From: Campylobacteraceae bacterium
GTDB taxonomy: Bacteria; Campylobacterota; Campylobacteria; Campylobacterales; Sulfurovaceae
Reading direction: 5' to 3'
NCBI GenBank assembly: GCA_027066355.1
Contig: JAMONW010000075.1
Coordinates: 1-14,447, forward strand
Length of the DNA stretch: 14,447 bases
This document shows, one piece after another, positions 13,767-14,447 of this stretch (its first letter is position 1; each line of letters starts with the position of its first letter). The position numbers and the translations under genes were made by a program. Under the pieces are notes generated by a model, which saw only the letters and a list, made by a program, of their open reading frames with translations, made no database searches and had not been told where the DNA came from.

Positions 13767-14119
13767 TGAAGTTTTTAGTTGATGCACAGTTGCCTAAAAA
13801 GTTATCTGATTTTTTAAAATGGAAAGGGTATAACTCTATTCATACTTTAGATTTACCAAATAAAAATTTTACAAAAGATAGTGAAATTAATCAAATTTCA
13901 GTTAGTGAGAGTAGAATTTTAATTTCAAAAGATTTAGATTTTATAGAGTCTTTATTGGTTTCTAATAAACCTTATAAGTTAATTTATATATCTGCTGGTA
14001 ACTTAACAAATAAGGATTTATTAAAACTATTTAATAAGAATTTGAATTTAATTATTGAAGCCATAGAGTGTAATAGATTGATTGAAATAGATAGCCAAAG
14101 AGTTATAATAAGATATTAA
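13766..14119 (+). CDS. DUF5615 PIN-like protein, probable toxin partner
   Basis: A 117-residue protein of the DUF5615 PIN-like (Mut7-C-like) group that commonly pairs with DUF433. Acidic residues at D6 (MKFLVDAQLP), D38/E40 (KDSEI) and D56/D58 (LISKDLDF) match the expected nuclease-like positions. Residues 70-117 form a less conserved C-terminal part rich in N, L and I. No strong RBS precedes it, and translation is coupled to the antitoxin-like gene through TAATG. RNase or toxin activity has not been shown for most of this family, so the toxin role is inferred. It appears intact. The stop lies 30 nt before dctQ. Confidence 0.8.
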   Translation: MKFLVDAQLPKKLSDFLKWKGYNSIHTLDLPNKNFTKDSEINQISVSESRILISKDLDFIESLLVSNKPYKLIYISAGNLTNKDLLKLFNKNLNLIIEAIECNRLIEIDSQRVIIRY

Positions 14120-14149
14120 GAGAGCTTTAAACTTTATAAAAGGTAAGAG

Positions 14150-14447
14150 ATGTTGATAAAATTAGAAAAAATTACAGATAAAATAATTGATTTTGTAGGT
14201 TTAATTACTGCAATATTGCTTTTATTGATGATATTAAATGTGGCTTATGATGTATTTGCAAGGTATATATTTCATAATAGCTCAATTGCAATGCAAGAGT
14301 TTGAGTGGCATTTATTTGCGGTTATTATGCTTTATGGAACAGGTTATGCACTAAAGCATAATGCACATGTGAGAGTAGATTTTTTATATGACAATTTCAG
14401 TCCTAAAAAACAAGCTTGGATTAATATTTTAGGAACTTTTCTCTTTT
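14150..14447 (+). CDS. dctQ: TRAP transporter small permease DctQ, N-terminal part (runs off window)
   Basis: Four-helix small membrane subunit of a TRAP transporter; 99 residues are visible before the window ends. Hydrophobic helices lie at about 13-33 and 50-66, and a third begins near 88. YDVFARYIFHNSSIAMQEFEW (33-53) and LYGTGYALKHNAHVRVDFLY (61-80) are typical family segments. AAGG followed by TAAGAG precedes the ATG. It presumably partners the DctP-type binding protein encoded at 12282, with the large permease DctM expected next beyond the window. Its transcript may come from the toxin-antitoxin promoter or by read-through from dctP. Confidence 0.88.
   Translation, partial: MLIKLEKITDKIIDFVGLITAILLLLMILNVAYDVFARYIFHNSSIAMQEFEWHLFAVIMLYGTGYALKHNAHVRVDFLYDNFSPKKQAWINILGTFLF

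Overview
The window looks like a chromosomal segment from a sulfur-metabolising member of the Campylobacterota (formerly Epsilonproteobacteria), of Sulfurimonas, Sulfurovum or Arcobacter type. The evidence is the very AT-rich composition, strong AAGGAG ribosome sites, TATAAT -10 boxes without a clear -35, a four-subunit pyruvate:acceptor oxidoreductase in the gamma-delta-alpha-beta order known from Helicobacter, and the pairing of sulfide:quinone oxidoreductase with a Psr-type molybdoenzyme. The assignment rests on protein and gene-order resemblance recalled from memory, not on a search.

Positions 1-6161, minus strand, form a sulfur block. In transcription order it holds sqr (sulfide:quinone oxidoreductase), a 59-residue membrane-type small protein, a 271-residue membrane protein with a degenerate peptide-deformylase-like domain, a 318-bp AT-rich control region, then psrA, psrB and the start of psrC (Tat-exported molybdopterin subunit, four-cluster ferredoxin subunit, NrfD-type quinone-linked membrane subunit). 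Sqr would feed electrons from sulfide into the quinone pool. Psr would use quinol to reduce polysulfide or a related sulfur compound. The sqr and psr upstream regions share a 13/14-base minus-strand motif, TA[TC]AATATAACATA.

Positions 6323-8664, plus strand, hold an orphan family-5 peptide/nickel-type ABC solute-binding protein and a HAD phosphatase. Between them lies a block of two 53-bp direct repeats built from small palindromes.

Positions 8727-11959, plus strand, are a tightly packed porCDAB operon for pyruvate:ferredoxin/flavodoxin oxidoreductase. It can work reductively (pyruvate synthase, feeding from the reverse TCA cycle) or oxidatively.

Positions 12282-14447, plus strand, encode a TRAP transporter: a DctP-type binding protein whose residues match the 2-oxoacid-binding (TakP-like) branch, and the start of the small permease dctQ. 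The two are separated by a complete DUF433/DUF5615 toxin-antitoxin-type gene pair with its own promoter. A pyruvate/2-oxoacid importer beside pyruvate oxidoreductase makes metabolic sense.

The most unusual element is the deformylase-like membrane protein downstream of sqr. It keeps the family's Gln-Ile-Gly and Cys signatures but has lost the HExxH metal/catalytic motif. With the small protein it may be an undescribed accessory of sulfide oxidation; that is inference.
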